IMG/VR virus record: IMGVR_UViG_3300021185_003853
Location: 50,313-114,312 of that record
Length of the DNA: 64,000 nt
Strand: one strand, 5' to 3'
Source: a virus
Shown here: piece by piece, positions 1 through 8,825 of the stretch
Layout of the letters: each line of letters opens with the position of its first letter
Numbering within the stretch: position 1 is the stretch's first letter
Position numbers and translations under genes: made by a program
The notes under the pieces: model-generated
What the model saw: only the letters and a program-made list of their open reading frames with translations
Database searches by the model: none
Told to the model about the DNA's origin: nothing

Positions 1-40
1 TACAAGTGGTTCACAAGGAGTAGCAGAAGAAGATGAGTAA
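1..40 (+). CDS. 3' end of an upstream gene (partial)
   Basis: The first 40 bases read in frame 2 as a short acidic tail, TSGSQGVAEEDE, followed by TAA at 38-40. That composition is plausible for a protein C-terminus and would overlap the next gene's ATG by 8 bases, as seen at other junctions here. Frame 1 is also open to a TGA at 34-36 but gives an unlikely Arg-rich tail. Twelve residues are too few to name the gene. Confidence 0.35.
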   Translation, partial: TSGSQGVAEEDE

Positions 41-1946
41 TTGTCCAACTAGTTTACCATTAAGTCAATTAACTGATACTGATGAATTTAAAAATATTTT
101 ATCAGGCGAAGATCTATTAAACTTAACAGATCCCACAAAGCAATTGAATCAAGCATTGTTGTCTGTGACTACGGATACGATAAATGATAAATTAAATGAT
201 CAGAAGACGAAGCAATCTCCATCCGCATATACGTTTGATCAGTTTGAAGATGACTATCCTACACTAGCTAAAAAGATACAAGACGATGATATTAGTCTTG
301 GTGAAGTCGCTATATTCGCAACTGAAACAGGTGCCACCCTGCAATCCCCCTTGAATAGTGCGTTTGACGATCCTGTAGATGGCGTTGATACTGAAGGAGT
401 AACGACTGGGGATACTATTAAGGCGGGGCAAGTATCATTAGATTTTCGTGCATGGACTCCAGGATCTTATCCTACGGCACAAATTGCTGGTGCATTAGCA
501 TTGTTAGATACATTCCTTGATGATAATATAGGGTCATCATTATCGGGGGGTCAATGTGCCGCCTTTGCTGCTTTGGGTAATTCTTTACAAAGTTTATTAC
601 AATCTATGAAAGCAAAGGCAGATTCACTTGATAGCATACCTGGATTGGATCTTAAGAAGTTTACATTAAGTGAAATTTTATCAGGAGAAGTGATAAAGGT
701 CAAGTTAAAATTAGAAATGATTGGTAAATTAATTAAGGATACTGTAGAGAAAGTTATTGAAAAGGTTAAGAATCAAGCAAAGTCACTCGTTGCTTCACTT
801 AAAGATCTTCCTAATTCATTACAAGCACAGTTAAATAAGGCACAAGCGAAGGTTGCGGCATTCACATCTGACAAGAATAAGAACGGTGTGATGGATGGAA
901 TTGATAAAATGATTGCGAATGTTGGATCAATGTTCGAAAAATTAACCCCTGCTGTATTGGGTTTATTGTTGTTTCGTTTCTGTCAAGTAACAAGTGCTAT
1001 ACAAAATGCAAGTGAAACTCCTTTAAAATCATTGATGAATACAGTGAATGGCATTCAAGAAACACAAAAAATCATGAAGAGTGAGAGTGCAAAGGCAACA
1101 AAAACCGCTGTAGAGTCAGGTGCTAACCGCATGGATGCTGATGACGTTGAAAAACAAAAGGAAAAAGCGCAAACAGAAATGCGTGAACGTAGTACGAAAC
1201 TTGATGATCTCGTTGAAGGACACAAGTCTCTATACGGTGAAGGTGATGGTGTCGGTCAATTGAATACTGATAGAACGATTAATAATGATTCATTAGTATA
1301 CGATTTCATGAAGTCATATCCACGACCGAAGAGATCAAAGGATTTGCCTAAGGAATTAAGACCCTATGTTTCTAAGCTAGGTAACGATACATCTATTACT
1401 GGCGGTATTGGACCCATCAAATTTAAGGGAGGATCACAGATTGCGACTACACAATTACGTAAGAATGGTGATGATACTGGTGCTCCGGGCCCGGGTTGGA
1501 CTCTAGTACAAACGAAACTATGGGTACAGATACTAGATATGGCAAATCAATTAGATGAAGATATACTTGTAATCAAAGGGTTCGATTATGAATCTAAATC
1601 TAAATATCGTAAGAAAGGACAAATAGTAACTATAGAATTACCCTCTGATGATATAACTACACAATTAAGATATCTTATTGCCGCTTCCCGTGCAGGACTT
1701 AAAGGAATTCTTCTAGGCACGAACCCAGGAAGAATTACTGTAGGTAATTCTGCTCGTGGTGGATGGTTAAGTAAAACTTTACAAAAAGAATATGATGATT
1801 TATTTAAAGGTGCTACTGCGGATGAACGTGTTGAGTCATTCACTGCAGGAAAGGATAATACATCTATATTCGCATTAAGAAGTGCTTTAAAAGATCATAA
1901 GCGTGATGCATGGTATCCTAGAGTTGCCGTCAAGAATGATAAATAA
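33..1946 (+). CDS. Virion structural protein with degenerate M15-like peptidase C-terminus (baseplate/hub region)
   Basis: A 637-aa protein directly upstream of gp25, where marine T4-likes place baseplate hub-related genes. An AAGGAG ribosome site precedes the ATG. Residues about 170-350 are rich in amphipathic helix and include a DKNKNGVMDGID loop (280-291) resembling an EF-hand or dockerin calcium loop. Residues about 435-620 resemble a peptidase M15/DUF882-type fold: the segment around KKGQIVTI matches the usual S-x-H-x-x-G-x-A-x-D-I strand, and GRITVGN matches the IHVD strand. However the expected His, Asp and His ligand positions appear as R526, T533 and T569, so no zinc site is apparent. 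I infer a structural, not enzymatic, role for this domain. T4 gp5 carries a lysozyme at the hub; no such lysozyme is recognisable here. The exact T4 equivalent is uncertain. Confidence 0.6.
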   Translation: MSNCPTSLPLSQLTDTDEFKNILSGEDLLNLTDPTKQLNQALLSVTTDTINDKLNDQKTKQSPSAYTFDQFEDDYPTLAKKIQDDDISLGEVAIFATETGATLQSPLNSAFDDPVDGVDTEGVTTGDTIKAGQVSLDFRAWTPGSYPTAQIAGALALLDTFLDDNIGSSLSGGQCAAFAALGNSLQSLLQSMKAKADSLDSIPGLDLKKFTLSEILSGEVIKVKLKLEMIGKLIKDTVEKVIEKVKNQAKSLVASLKDLPNSLQAQLNKAQAKVAAFTSDKNKNGVMDGIDKMIANVGSMFEKLTPAVLGLLLFRFCQVTSAIQNASETPLKSLMNTVNGIQETQKIMKSESAKATKTAVESGANRMDADDVEKQKEKAQTEMRERSTKLDDLVEGHKSLYGEGDGVGQLNTDRTINNDSLVYDFMKSYPRPKRSKDLPKELRPYVSKLGNDTSITGGIGPIKFKGGSQIATTQLRKNGDDTGAPGPGWTLVQTKLWVQILDMANQLDEDILVIKGFDYESKSKYRKKGQIVTIELPSDDITTQLRYLIAASRAGLKGILLGTNPGRITVGNSARGGWLSKTLQKEYDDLFKGATADERVESFTAGKDNTSIFALRSALKDHKRDAWYPRVAVKNDK

Positions 1947-1969
1947 TATATAAACCCAGGAATAAGTAA

Positions 1970-2377
1970 ATGGCATTAACACCTAACAGTATATCACGAA
2001 TAGTGGCAGCGGATTTTCATAAGGACATGACGATTGTTCCTGGGAAAGAAGATTTAGCACGTAAGATGAATGAGCAAGCAGTTAAAGAATCTATACGCAA
2101 TATAGTATTAACGAATAAAGGAGAGCGTCCGTTTCAACCTGAGTTGGGTTGTAATGTACGTAAGATGTTATTTGATAATGCAACACCTCAAACATTTGAC
2201 TTAGTTGAAACTGTGATATATGATGCTATTGATCTATATGAACCCCGATGTGAATTAATAGGGGTTGACGTAACGGGTGATATAGATAGCAATGCGATTA
2301 ATATATCGATTGTGTTTCGATTGATAAATACTGATACTCCAACTAAGTTTAACATAATCCTCGACAGGGTAAGATAA
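1970..2377 (+). CDS. gp25: Baseplate wedge subunit gp25 (GPW/gp25 family)
   Basis: A 135-aa protein, close to T4 gp25 (132 aa). The family core is visible: an N-terminal FHKDM...GKEDLARKMNEQAVKESI region, then NIVLTNKGERPFQPELGCNVRKMLF, where the GERPF/PELG segment is the family hallmark, and a C-terminal beta strand. In the T4 particle gp25 sits in the wedge next to gp6 and helps couple the baseplate to sheath polymerisation. The gene lies 23 bases after the preceding gene and 3 bases before gp6, typical of a wedge operon. A TATAAACC sequence at 1949-1956 is only a weak late-promoter match and lies very near the ATG. The AGGA before ATG 1970 supports the start. Confidence 0.93.
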   Translation: MALTPNSISRIVAADFHKDMTIVPGKEDLARKMNEQAVKESIRNIVLTNKGERPFQPELGCNVRKMLFDNATPQTFDLVETVIYDAIDLYEPRCELIGVDVTGDIDSNAINISIVFRLINTDTPTKFNIILDRVR

Positions 2378-2380
2378 GAA

Positions 2381-4135
2381 ATGGCAAAGATTGCACCATA
2401 TAATAAACTTGATTTCACACAAATTAAAGCGAACCTACTCGCTCATTTACAGAATCAAGATCAATTCAAGGGATTCGATTTCGAAGGATCGAACATGAAT
2501 GTGCTAGTTGATTTACTAGCGTATAACACATATAGTAATATGACTTATTATAATATGACGTTAGGAGAAACATTCCTCGATTCCGCACAGTTAAAAAACA
2601 GTGTTGTATCTCATGCAAAAGAATTAAATTATTTACCACGTTCTAGACGTTCAGCAGGGGCATTATTATCATTACGTATTACTGCATCTCAGGCAGGTAA
2701 TACATTTACAATACCTCGTGGAACATCTTTCCTAGGTAGATGTGGTAATGTGTCATATAATTTTATCACAAATAAGACATATAATGCAACTCGTGAAGGA
2801 CAAACTGCCAACGTATTTGTAGCGAATGATGTTGCTGTATTTGAAGGTCGTACTATAGTTGAAGTGCTTGATTATCAGAATACTGTATTATCTAATTCGT
2901 TTATTGATACACGATCTATTCGTTTGTTTGTAAACGGTGAAGAGTATAGATACGCTACAGGTATATTCGGAGTTGTTGAGAATGATAAAGTATTCTATTT
3001 ACAACCAGAGTTAAATGATAAGTATTCGATACAATTTGGTCAAACATTATTCGGGTATCAACCAACTGCAACCGATGTGATAGAAGTTCAGTATCGTGTA
3101 TGTTCTGGGACTCAATCAAATGGTGTGAAAGCGTTTTCTGTTGATGCGGGAGCAATAGGAGCAACTAGCGTGATTGCGACTCCTGTTGGAAACTCGATAG
3201 GCGGCGCAGATGCTGAATCAGTGGAATCGGTAAGGGAGTTTGCCCCTAAGGCGTTTCAGGTTCAGGATCGTGCTGTGACTGCCAACGATTACGAAGTTTT
3301 GCTTAAGACACAGTTTCCCGAAATAGAAAACATTAGTGTGTTTGGTGGTGATGAAGCAACGCCTCCTCAATATGGTCGTGTGATTGTTGCGGTTGATGTA
3401 CAGGGTCGTGATGGTGCTGCTGCAACTGAAATGGCATTATATAAAGATTATATTAAGAGTAAGAGTCCGTTAGCAATCGAACCAATTTTTCAAGAAGCAA
3501 AATTCTTATATGCTAAAACGAATGTCGTAGTATCTTTTGATCGTAATAATATTCTTACATCTGTTGCGGGATTAGAAGCATTAGTTCGTGATGCATTGAC
3601 TACGTATTCAAGTACAAATTTAAATAAGTTTGGTGCGACATTAGGTTCATCTGATTTAAGTTATTCATTATCATTAGCAAATGAAGCAATCACATCTGTA
3701 TCAGTAACAACAGATCCTATTATTGATTATAAACCTGTATTGAATGCAAATGAAAGTCCTACGTTTAACTTTAATCAAGAGTTATTAAAACCTTATCCAT
3801 ATAACGACACTAGTGGATTAACAGATTACAAACCATGTATTTCATCTACACGATTCACGATTGATAATACAATTGTTGAATTACAGGATGATGGTAATGG
3901 TGTTATACAAGCGATTGTATCTAGTGATGCATTACGTTCTGTGTATAAGAAAAACTTAGGTACCGTGAATTATGATACAGGCGAAATCATTTTGAAGGAT
4001 TTACGCATACGTAATTTTGAAGGTGCCGCAATTCAAATTACTGTTAAGACAAAAACTCGTGACTTTACATCACCGAAGGATCGTATCTTTAGAATAAGAC
4101 AAAGTGATACTACAGTAACAACAAGGGCAGTTTAA
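2381..4135 (+). CDS. gp6: Baseplate wedge subunit gp6 (gpJ-like)
   Basis: A 584-aa protein (T4 gp6 is 660 aa). The N-terminus (PYNKLDFTQIKANLLAHLQNQ) and the region VDLLAYNTYSNMTYYNMTLGETFLDSAQLKNSVVSHAKELNYLPRS are characteristic of gp6/baseplate J-like proteins. Around residues 285-345 comes the conserved VREFAPKAFQVQDRAVTANDYEVLLKTQFPEI block. gp6 dimers form the inner iris ring that links baseplate wedges. It starts 3 bases after gp25, and its stop overlaps the gp7 start as TAATG. No truncation is seen. Identification rests on motif recognition plus synteny with gp25 and gp7. Confidence 0.93.
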   Translation: MAKIAPYNKLDFTQIKANLLAHLQNQDQFKGFDFEGSNMNVLVDLLAYNTYSNMTYYNMTLGETFLDSAQLKNSVVSHAKELNYLPRSRRSAGALLSLRITASQAGNTFTIPRGTSFLGRCGNVSYNFITNKTYNATREGQTANVFVANDVAVFEGRTIVEVLDYQNTVLSNSFIDTRSIRLFVNGEEYRYATGIFGVVENDKVFYLQPELNDKYSIQFGQTLFGYQPTATDVIEVQYRVCSGTQSNGVKAFSVDAGAIGATSVIATPVGNSIGGADAESVESVREFAPKAFQVQDRAVTANDYEVLLKTQFPEIENISVFGGDEATPPQYGRVIVAVDVQGRDGAAATEMALYKDYIKSKSPLAIEPIFQEAKFLYAKTNVVVSFDRNNILTSVAGLEALVRDALTTYSSTNLNKFGATLGSSDLSYSLSLANEAITSVSVTTDPIIDYKPVLNANESPTFNFNQELLKPYPYNDTSGLTDYKPCISSTRFTIDNTIVELQDDGNGVIQAIVSSDALRSVYKKNLGTVNYDTGEIILKDLRIRNFEGAAIQITVKTKTRDFTSPKDRIFRIRQSDTTVTTRAV

Positions 4136-7107
4136 TGCAATACAGACCATCAACGATAGCGCCGACTATACCCGAGCAGTTCCCAGATCACTATCGTGAA
4201 GATGGTCCTGATCTTGTTGAGTTCGTTAAACAGTATTATGAATATCTTGACGAAACAAATGATCGAAACTTTGCAGGATTACGTGACATTGATTCGACAT
4301 TAGAAAGTTTCCTAAAGTATTATAAGAACAAATATTTACACAATCTTCCTTTTGTAAATAAAGCACTTGAGGATATACCTTTCCTTGTTAAAAACATTGG
4401 CGATTTATATCGCAGTAAAGGTACGTCAGAAGCACTCGAACTGTTATTCAAAATGTTCTACAAAACGGAAGTTGAAACATACTTTCCGGCGTCTTCTATT
4501 CTGTCATTGTCTGATTCGAAATGGGCATTCTCTACATTCATTGAGTTCCTTCCTGTACAGGATGTATCAATCTTCCCTGTGAAGAAAGGAGATAGAATTG
4601 AAGGTGATACATCAAAAGCAACCGCATTCGTTGACGAAATTGTATTTTATAATATTGATGGTGTACTAGTTCCTGTAACGTACATATCAAACGTATACGG
4701 AAAGTTCACAAACGATGACGGATTACGTATAGAAAGAGATGGTGTTGTTACATATCCTGGTAAATTGATATACGGATCTATTGAATCGACAACTGTATTA
4801 ACTAGAGATGCAACAGCAAATAATGTAGTAGGTAACAAATTAAAAATTGTTTCAAGCAGAACAGGTGTTGATGGCGAAGCAACAGTTCGAACAGTATCCG
4901 ATATTCCAACGGGTGTTGTTGATTGGCAATTATTGGATAGTGGTTGGGGATATGCAGTTCCTGAAGGATCAACACAGAGTGGGAGTAATTATACAGTAGG
5001 TCCTAACTCAGTTGATACAGAAAACGAAATATTGACATCGACACAAGTATTGATTGTTGCAGGAGATGAAGTACCTGATCTTGTTCCTGGTACAACTGTC
5101 ATCGCCATCAATACACCTGTAAACGAAGTTTCAAATGGATCATCAACACCAGTAGCAAATAAGCGATTTGATGGTATTGGAAAAGTTATCGCATACGAAC
5201 ATCCAATCATTTATGTGTACGCATTTCCCGAATCGACAACAACTGATTTCGCAGATGGTGCATTTGTCGTAAGAAATACTGTTACAGGTCTTGAAGAGGA
5301 TTGGCCTTTTGCCCCAGCCGTCATTAATCCAAGAGCACAGGTTCAGGTCGGTGGTGTAGGTACGGTTGAAATATCATCGATGACACGATATAATGATTCA
5401 GCATCATTTTCGTTTGAAAAGTTTTCGAATGCCGAAACAGTATCATTCCTAGATGACATTATAAGTTTCTTTCTTTCGAAGCCGCTAGATGCATTTAATT
5501 ATAATATGGGCGGGAGAATTAATCCTAATAATAAAGATACTAAAATTCAAGATGCCCTGGGTGTAACGACAACGACTATTGGATCAATCGATGAGATCAG
5601 AGTCGAAAGTTCGGGTGATAGTTATAAGAACAATGTGAGAACACGATTACGAAACCCAACAATCTTTCCTCACGATTTAGGATTGATTGGATTGACATTT
5701 GATGTGACTAACTTCATCATTCAAGAAGGCGACATAATTGAACAAGATATTCAAATTGAAGATTTGACACGAGACAGCGAAGGTGCGTTTATAAACTCTG
5801 GTCAACAAATAACACATACGACAAGAGGACGATTTGTTCGTAGGGAAGGAAACATTTTCTATTTCCAACCATTAAGTTATTATCCCTTTAGTATTGATGG
5901 CACATCAATTACATTCAAGGGTAGAGCATTGACCGTAGAATCAGTATCTAGATTACCAGAAAATACTGCTGGCGGTAATGCTGTCGTTGAAGGTGAGGCA
6001 GAATATTTGTCAGGACAGATAACAGAAATTGATATTGCAAGATCAGGTTTCAGATATACGTCAGGTGAAACTGTTGACTTAGTTGGCAACGATGAGGATG
6101 ATGAAGACAAATATCAACAAATAGTTGCCAAGGCAAAAATTGATGTTGGGGGAATGGGAGAAACGGCAGGTAACTGGGTAACTACAACGTCACACCTTTC
6201 TGATAACAATAGATTCATTCACGATAATTATTATTATCAACAATATTCATATGATGTATCGACTATACTAGATCCTCCGGTGTATGAAAAAACAGTAAAA
6301 GATATAACGCATGTTGCAGGGACTAAGTTATTCGGCACACCTCTGATTGCTACGATTGATGATATTCGCCCAGAAATTGATGCGAGTGTTGGTCAGACAG
6401 AAACAATATTAAAAATTATTGTTGCACGACTCGAGGTAATTACTAACGCAATTTATGAAGTGTTAATCATAAATACTCAAGGTACTACTTTGCAATCTAG
6501 AGCGCCGCTATTGTATGATGTTATTCGTGAGGATGACCCTTCAGGCATACCTTATGCCACTCTTGACCCAGATGGGTTAACTGGATTAACTCAAATTCAA
6601 CTTTTAACTTTGTGGAACCTCAGCACTTTAACTTCAACTGGATATCCTGAGGTTGATGCCCGACTAGATGCACTGTCTGATCATATAACCGACAATGTAT
6701 TGTCTGTTGAAAATGGGTTTCAAGGTGTTTATGGATACGCAGTACAGTTGTTTAATTACGACTATTCGCTTGTTGAACCTAGCGATGATTATCCTGATGG
6801 ATTCTCTCCGTTAATGTTAGAAGCGGATACAACAGATCCTAGCGCATATGAAACACTTACACAAATTACTGTTGGCCCAGGAGATTTTGTCGTAGGAACA
6901 ACTTACCAGATTGTTGATCTCGGAAATCTTGCAGGCAGTAGTCCACAATGGAATGATGCTGCGGATACAGGAGCACAAACTTATTCGCAAGGATCAGTAT
7001 TTAGAGCAAATAATGACGGATCTTTATTGACAAATGCGGTTGTTATTCCTGCACTCATGGCATCAATTGTCGAAACAGGTACTGATACAGTAGTCGGATT
7101 TGATTAA
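4135..7107 (+). CDS. gp7: Baseplate wedge protein gp7-like, with C-terminal dispersed module
   Basis: A 990-aa protein (T4 gp7 is 1032 aa) in the gp7 position between gp6 and gp8. The N-terminal 150 residues carry the pattern seen in marine T4-like wedge proteins: YREDGPDLVEFVKQYYEYLD, RDIDSTLESFLKYYKNKYL and LYRSKGTSEALELLFKMFY. The middle is beta-rich, with two GSGY-type strands (near residues 263-277 and 630-650). The last about 80 residues, roughly 909-977, hold the small module GDFVVGTTYQIVDLG...WND...FRANNDG that also ends gp15 and occurs in a fibre at 45154. I infer this tail is an add-on domain, since it is not part of the conserved wedge core. gp7 assignment is by position and N-terminal pattern, so somewhat less certain than for gp6. 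Confidence 0.8.
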   Translation: MQYRPSTIAPTIPEQFPDHYREDGPDLVEFVKQYYEYLDETNDRNFAGLRDIDSTLESFLKYYKNKYLHNLPFVNKALEDIPFLVKNIGDLYRSKGTSEALELLFKMFYKTEVETYFPASSILSLSDSKWAFSTFIEFLPVQDVSIFPVKKGDRIEGDTSKATAFVDEIVFYNIDGVLVPVTYISNVYGKFTNDDGLRIERDGVVTYPGKLIYGSIESTTVLTRDATANNVVGNKLKIVSSRTGVDGEATVRTVSDIPTGVVDWQLLDSGWGYAVPEGSTQSGSNYTVGPNSVDTENEILTSTQVLIVAGDEVPDLVPGTTVIAINTPVNEVSNGSSTPVANKRFDGIGKVIAYEHPIIYVYAFPESTTTDFADGAFVVRNTVTGLEEDWPFAPAVINPRAQVQVGGVGTVEISSMTRYNDSASFSFEKFSNAETVSFLDDIISFFLSKPLDAFNYNMGGRINPNNKDTKIQDALGVTTTTIGSIDEIRVESSGDSYKNNVRTRLRNPTIFPHDLGLIGLTFDVTNFIIQEGDIIEQDIQIEDLTRDSEGAFINSGQQITHTTRGRFVRREGNIFYFQPLSYYPFSIDGTSITFKGRALTVESVSRLPENTAGGNAVVEGEAEYLSGQITEIDIARSGFRYTSGETVDLVGNDEDDEDKYQQIVAKAKIDVGGMGETAGNWVTTTSHLSDNNRFIHDNYYYQQYSYDVSTILDPPVYEKTVKDITHVAGTKLFGTPLIATIDDIRPEIDASVGQTETILKIIVARLEVITNAIYEVLIINTQGTTLQSRAPLLYDVIREDDPSGIPYATLDPDGLTGLTQIQLLTLWNLSTLTSTGYPEVDARLDALSDHITDNVLSVENGFQGVYGYAVQLFNYDYSLVEPSDDYPDGFSPLMLEADTTDPSAYETLTQITVGPGDFVVGTTYQIVDLGNLAGSSPQWNDAADTGAQTYSQGSVFRANNDGSLLTNAVVIPALMASIVETGTDTVVGFD

Positions 7108-7112
7108 TAGTA

Positions 7113-7120
7113 TATAAATA
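7113..7120 (+). promoter_or_regulatory. T4-type late promoter box TATAAATA upstream of gp8
   Basis: An exact TATAAATA lies in the 39-base gap between gp7 and gp8, ending 26 bases before the gp8 ATG. In T4-like phages this octamer is the sole -10 element recognised by the phage late sigma (gp55) with gp33 and the sliding clamp. It probably starts the transcript for gp8 and the first fibre block. Confidence 0.8.
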
Positions 7121-7146
7121 AAACAAACACTTAGGAAAACTTTTAC

Positions 7147-8808
7147 ATGGCAAAGGTTGTAACTGAAAATTTTAGAGTTGAATCAACAAATGAGTTCGTA
7201 GATTCATTTGCGAACGCTAACGGCAATAATTATTACATTATGGCATCTTCAGTTAGTGAAGATTCAACCATCGCTAACACTCAAAAAGATATTAGAGAGT
7301 TTCAGCGTAAAGTGGTGTTCGGCAATAAGATTGACTCGAGCAATGTTAGATACATGTTTAACATTAAACCATGGGTGACAGGAACTGTATATGACATATT
7401 CGATGATACTCAAGACATGAGTACAAAGAATTTTTACGTGACCGTTCTCGATGGCACAATCAACGAAACATCATATAAGGTTTACAAGTGCTTGAGAAAC
7501 AATAACAATTCGCCTTCTGTCGATACGCCTCCTACTGCTGAGTTAGAGTCTGGGTATGAGGTAACGTCAGGTGACGGATATGTATGGAAATATTTGTTCG
7601 ATGTGCCTCCTGCGCAATACTTATTGTTTGGCACATCAAAATTCTTACCCTTTATTCCTAACTCTGCTGTTACTGCTGCTGCAACACAAAGTATTAGTGA
7701 TATTTTGATAACTGATGTCGATGCTGGCGCATTTAAACCATACCTCATAGGAGAAGATGGTACGCCCACAAAAGCAACAATTGCATCAGTATCTTCGGAC
7801 ATTATTGTTGATCAATATCAATTACAGTTAACGTGTTCTAGGGTGCCGAAAAATGCGACAAACGCTTACACTAACATGTATGTGAGAACTACCTCTGGAC
7901 ACATATTTGATATTGTCGAAAGTTCCATACCTGCTAATGTTGATTCAACAACAAACAAAACTCTTAACATATTTGTTAAGACGCCGATAAATCTAAATAA
8001 TGAAGCTGGGTTATCAGGCGGTGCTTGTTTTATTGTTCCTAAAGTTTATATAACTGAACCTGACGACTCGACAGGAACTCAGGCCATTGCGTATGGCGTA
8101 TTAAGCAATGAGGGTACATTGACGTCTATTAACTTTAAGACAAAAGGCTCAGGTTATACATTTGCGAGCGCAGAAATTAAGGCGCCACCTGCAGTGCAGT
8201 TTTCAGATACATCTGTTAGAACTATTGTATCGCCGTCAGGTGGACACGGATCAGATCCTGTGCATGAATTGTTTATGAGTAAAGTAGGAACGGTTACTAG
8301 TTTCGTTACTGATACAAATACAAGCATTCCTGATTCAAATCAATATACAAAAATAGGTCTTGTCAAAAATCCTACATTCAGAGATGACACATATCCTGCT
8401 GATTTTGATAACAGGGTGCTGGTTTCTATAGACGAAGCATTGGACGCATCACAGGTTGTTGTCGGCAGTATTGTTAAGCAAGCGTCATCTTATGATATTG
8501 ACGGAAATCCTATAGGCACAGAGGTTGTTGGGACTGTTCATGAAATTATCACATCTCACAATAATCAAACAGGTTTATATATTGTTGATAATGTTGGCGC
8601 ATATAATAAAGAATTTGAGGCAGGCGCCTTTCAAATATTTGCCGTCGAAGGAGATGCAAACACATCCTATCAAGGCGCCATAAACACTGTTAGCACACGA
8701 CATAAATATAATAAGTATTCCGGAGAAGTAATGCACTTTGTTGACTTTGATCCGATCACACGAACCGCTACATCTAAAGAAAAAGTAAAACTTATTTTCG
8801 ACTTTTAG
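7147..8808 (+). CDS. gp8: Baseplate wedge subunit gp8
   Basis: A 553-aa protein, larger than T4 gp8 (334 aa). The N-terminal half has the conserved gp8 pattern: VDSFANANGNNYYIMASSVS near the start, QRKVVFGNKID, VRYMFNIKPWVTGTVYDIFDD, NFYVTVLDG, YKVYKCLRNNNNSPS and SGDGYVWKYLFDVPPAQYLLF. The extra length is mainly in the C-terminal half, which includes a GSGYTFASAEIKAPP strand pair (about 335-349) of a type also found in gp14 and other proteins here. gp8 forms part of the outer wedge and contacts gp7, gp10 and gp6. Its own late promoter lies 26 bases upstream; the next gene follows after 17 bases. It is followed by GAGGAAAGAG, a good ribosome site for the next gene. Confidence 0.9.
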   Translation: MAKVVTENFRVESTNEFVDSFANANGNNYYIMASSVSEDSTIANTQKDIREFQRKVVFGNKIDSSNVRYMFNIKPWVTGTVYDIFDDTQDMSTKNFYVTVLDGTINETSYKVYKCLRNNNNSPSVDTPPTAELESGYEVTSGDGYVWKYLFDVPPAQYLLFGTSKFLPFIPNSAVTAAATQSISDILITDVDAGAFKPYLIGEDGTPTKATIASVSSDIIVDQYQLQLTCSRVPKNATNAYTNMYVRTTSGHIFDIVESSIPANVDSTTNKTLNIFVKTPINLNNEAGLSGGACFIVPKVYITEPDDSTGTQAIAYGVLSNEGTLTSINFKTKGSGYTFASAEIKAPPAVQFSDTSVRTIVSPSGGHGSDPVHELFMSKVGTVTSFVTDTNTSIPDSNQYTKIGLVKNPTFRDDTYPADFDNRVLVSIDEALDASQVVVGSIVKQASSYDIDGNPIGTEVVGTVHEIITSHNNQTGLYIVDNVGAYNKEFEAGAFQIFAVEGDANTSYQGAINTVSTRHKYNKYSGEVMHFVDFDPITRTATSKEKVKLIFDF

Positions 8809-8825
8809 AGGAAAGAGTAAACTAA

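Noticed and set aside
33-1946. Active endolysin or tail lysozyme
   Set aside because: The M15-like region lacks the His/Asp/His ligands and no lysozyme Glu-Asp-Thr arrangement was found.
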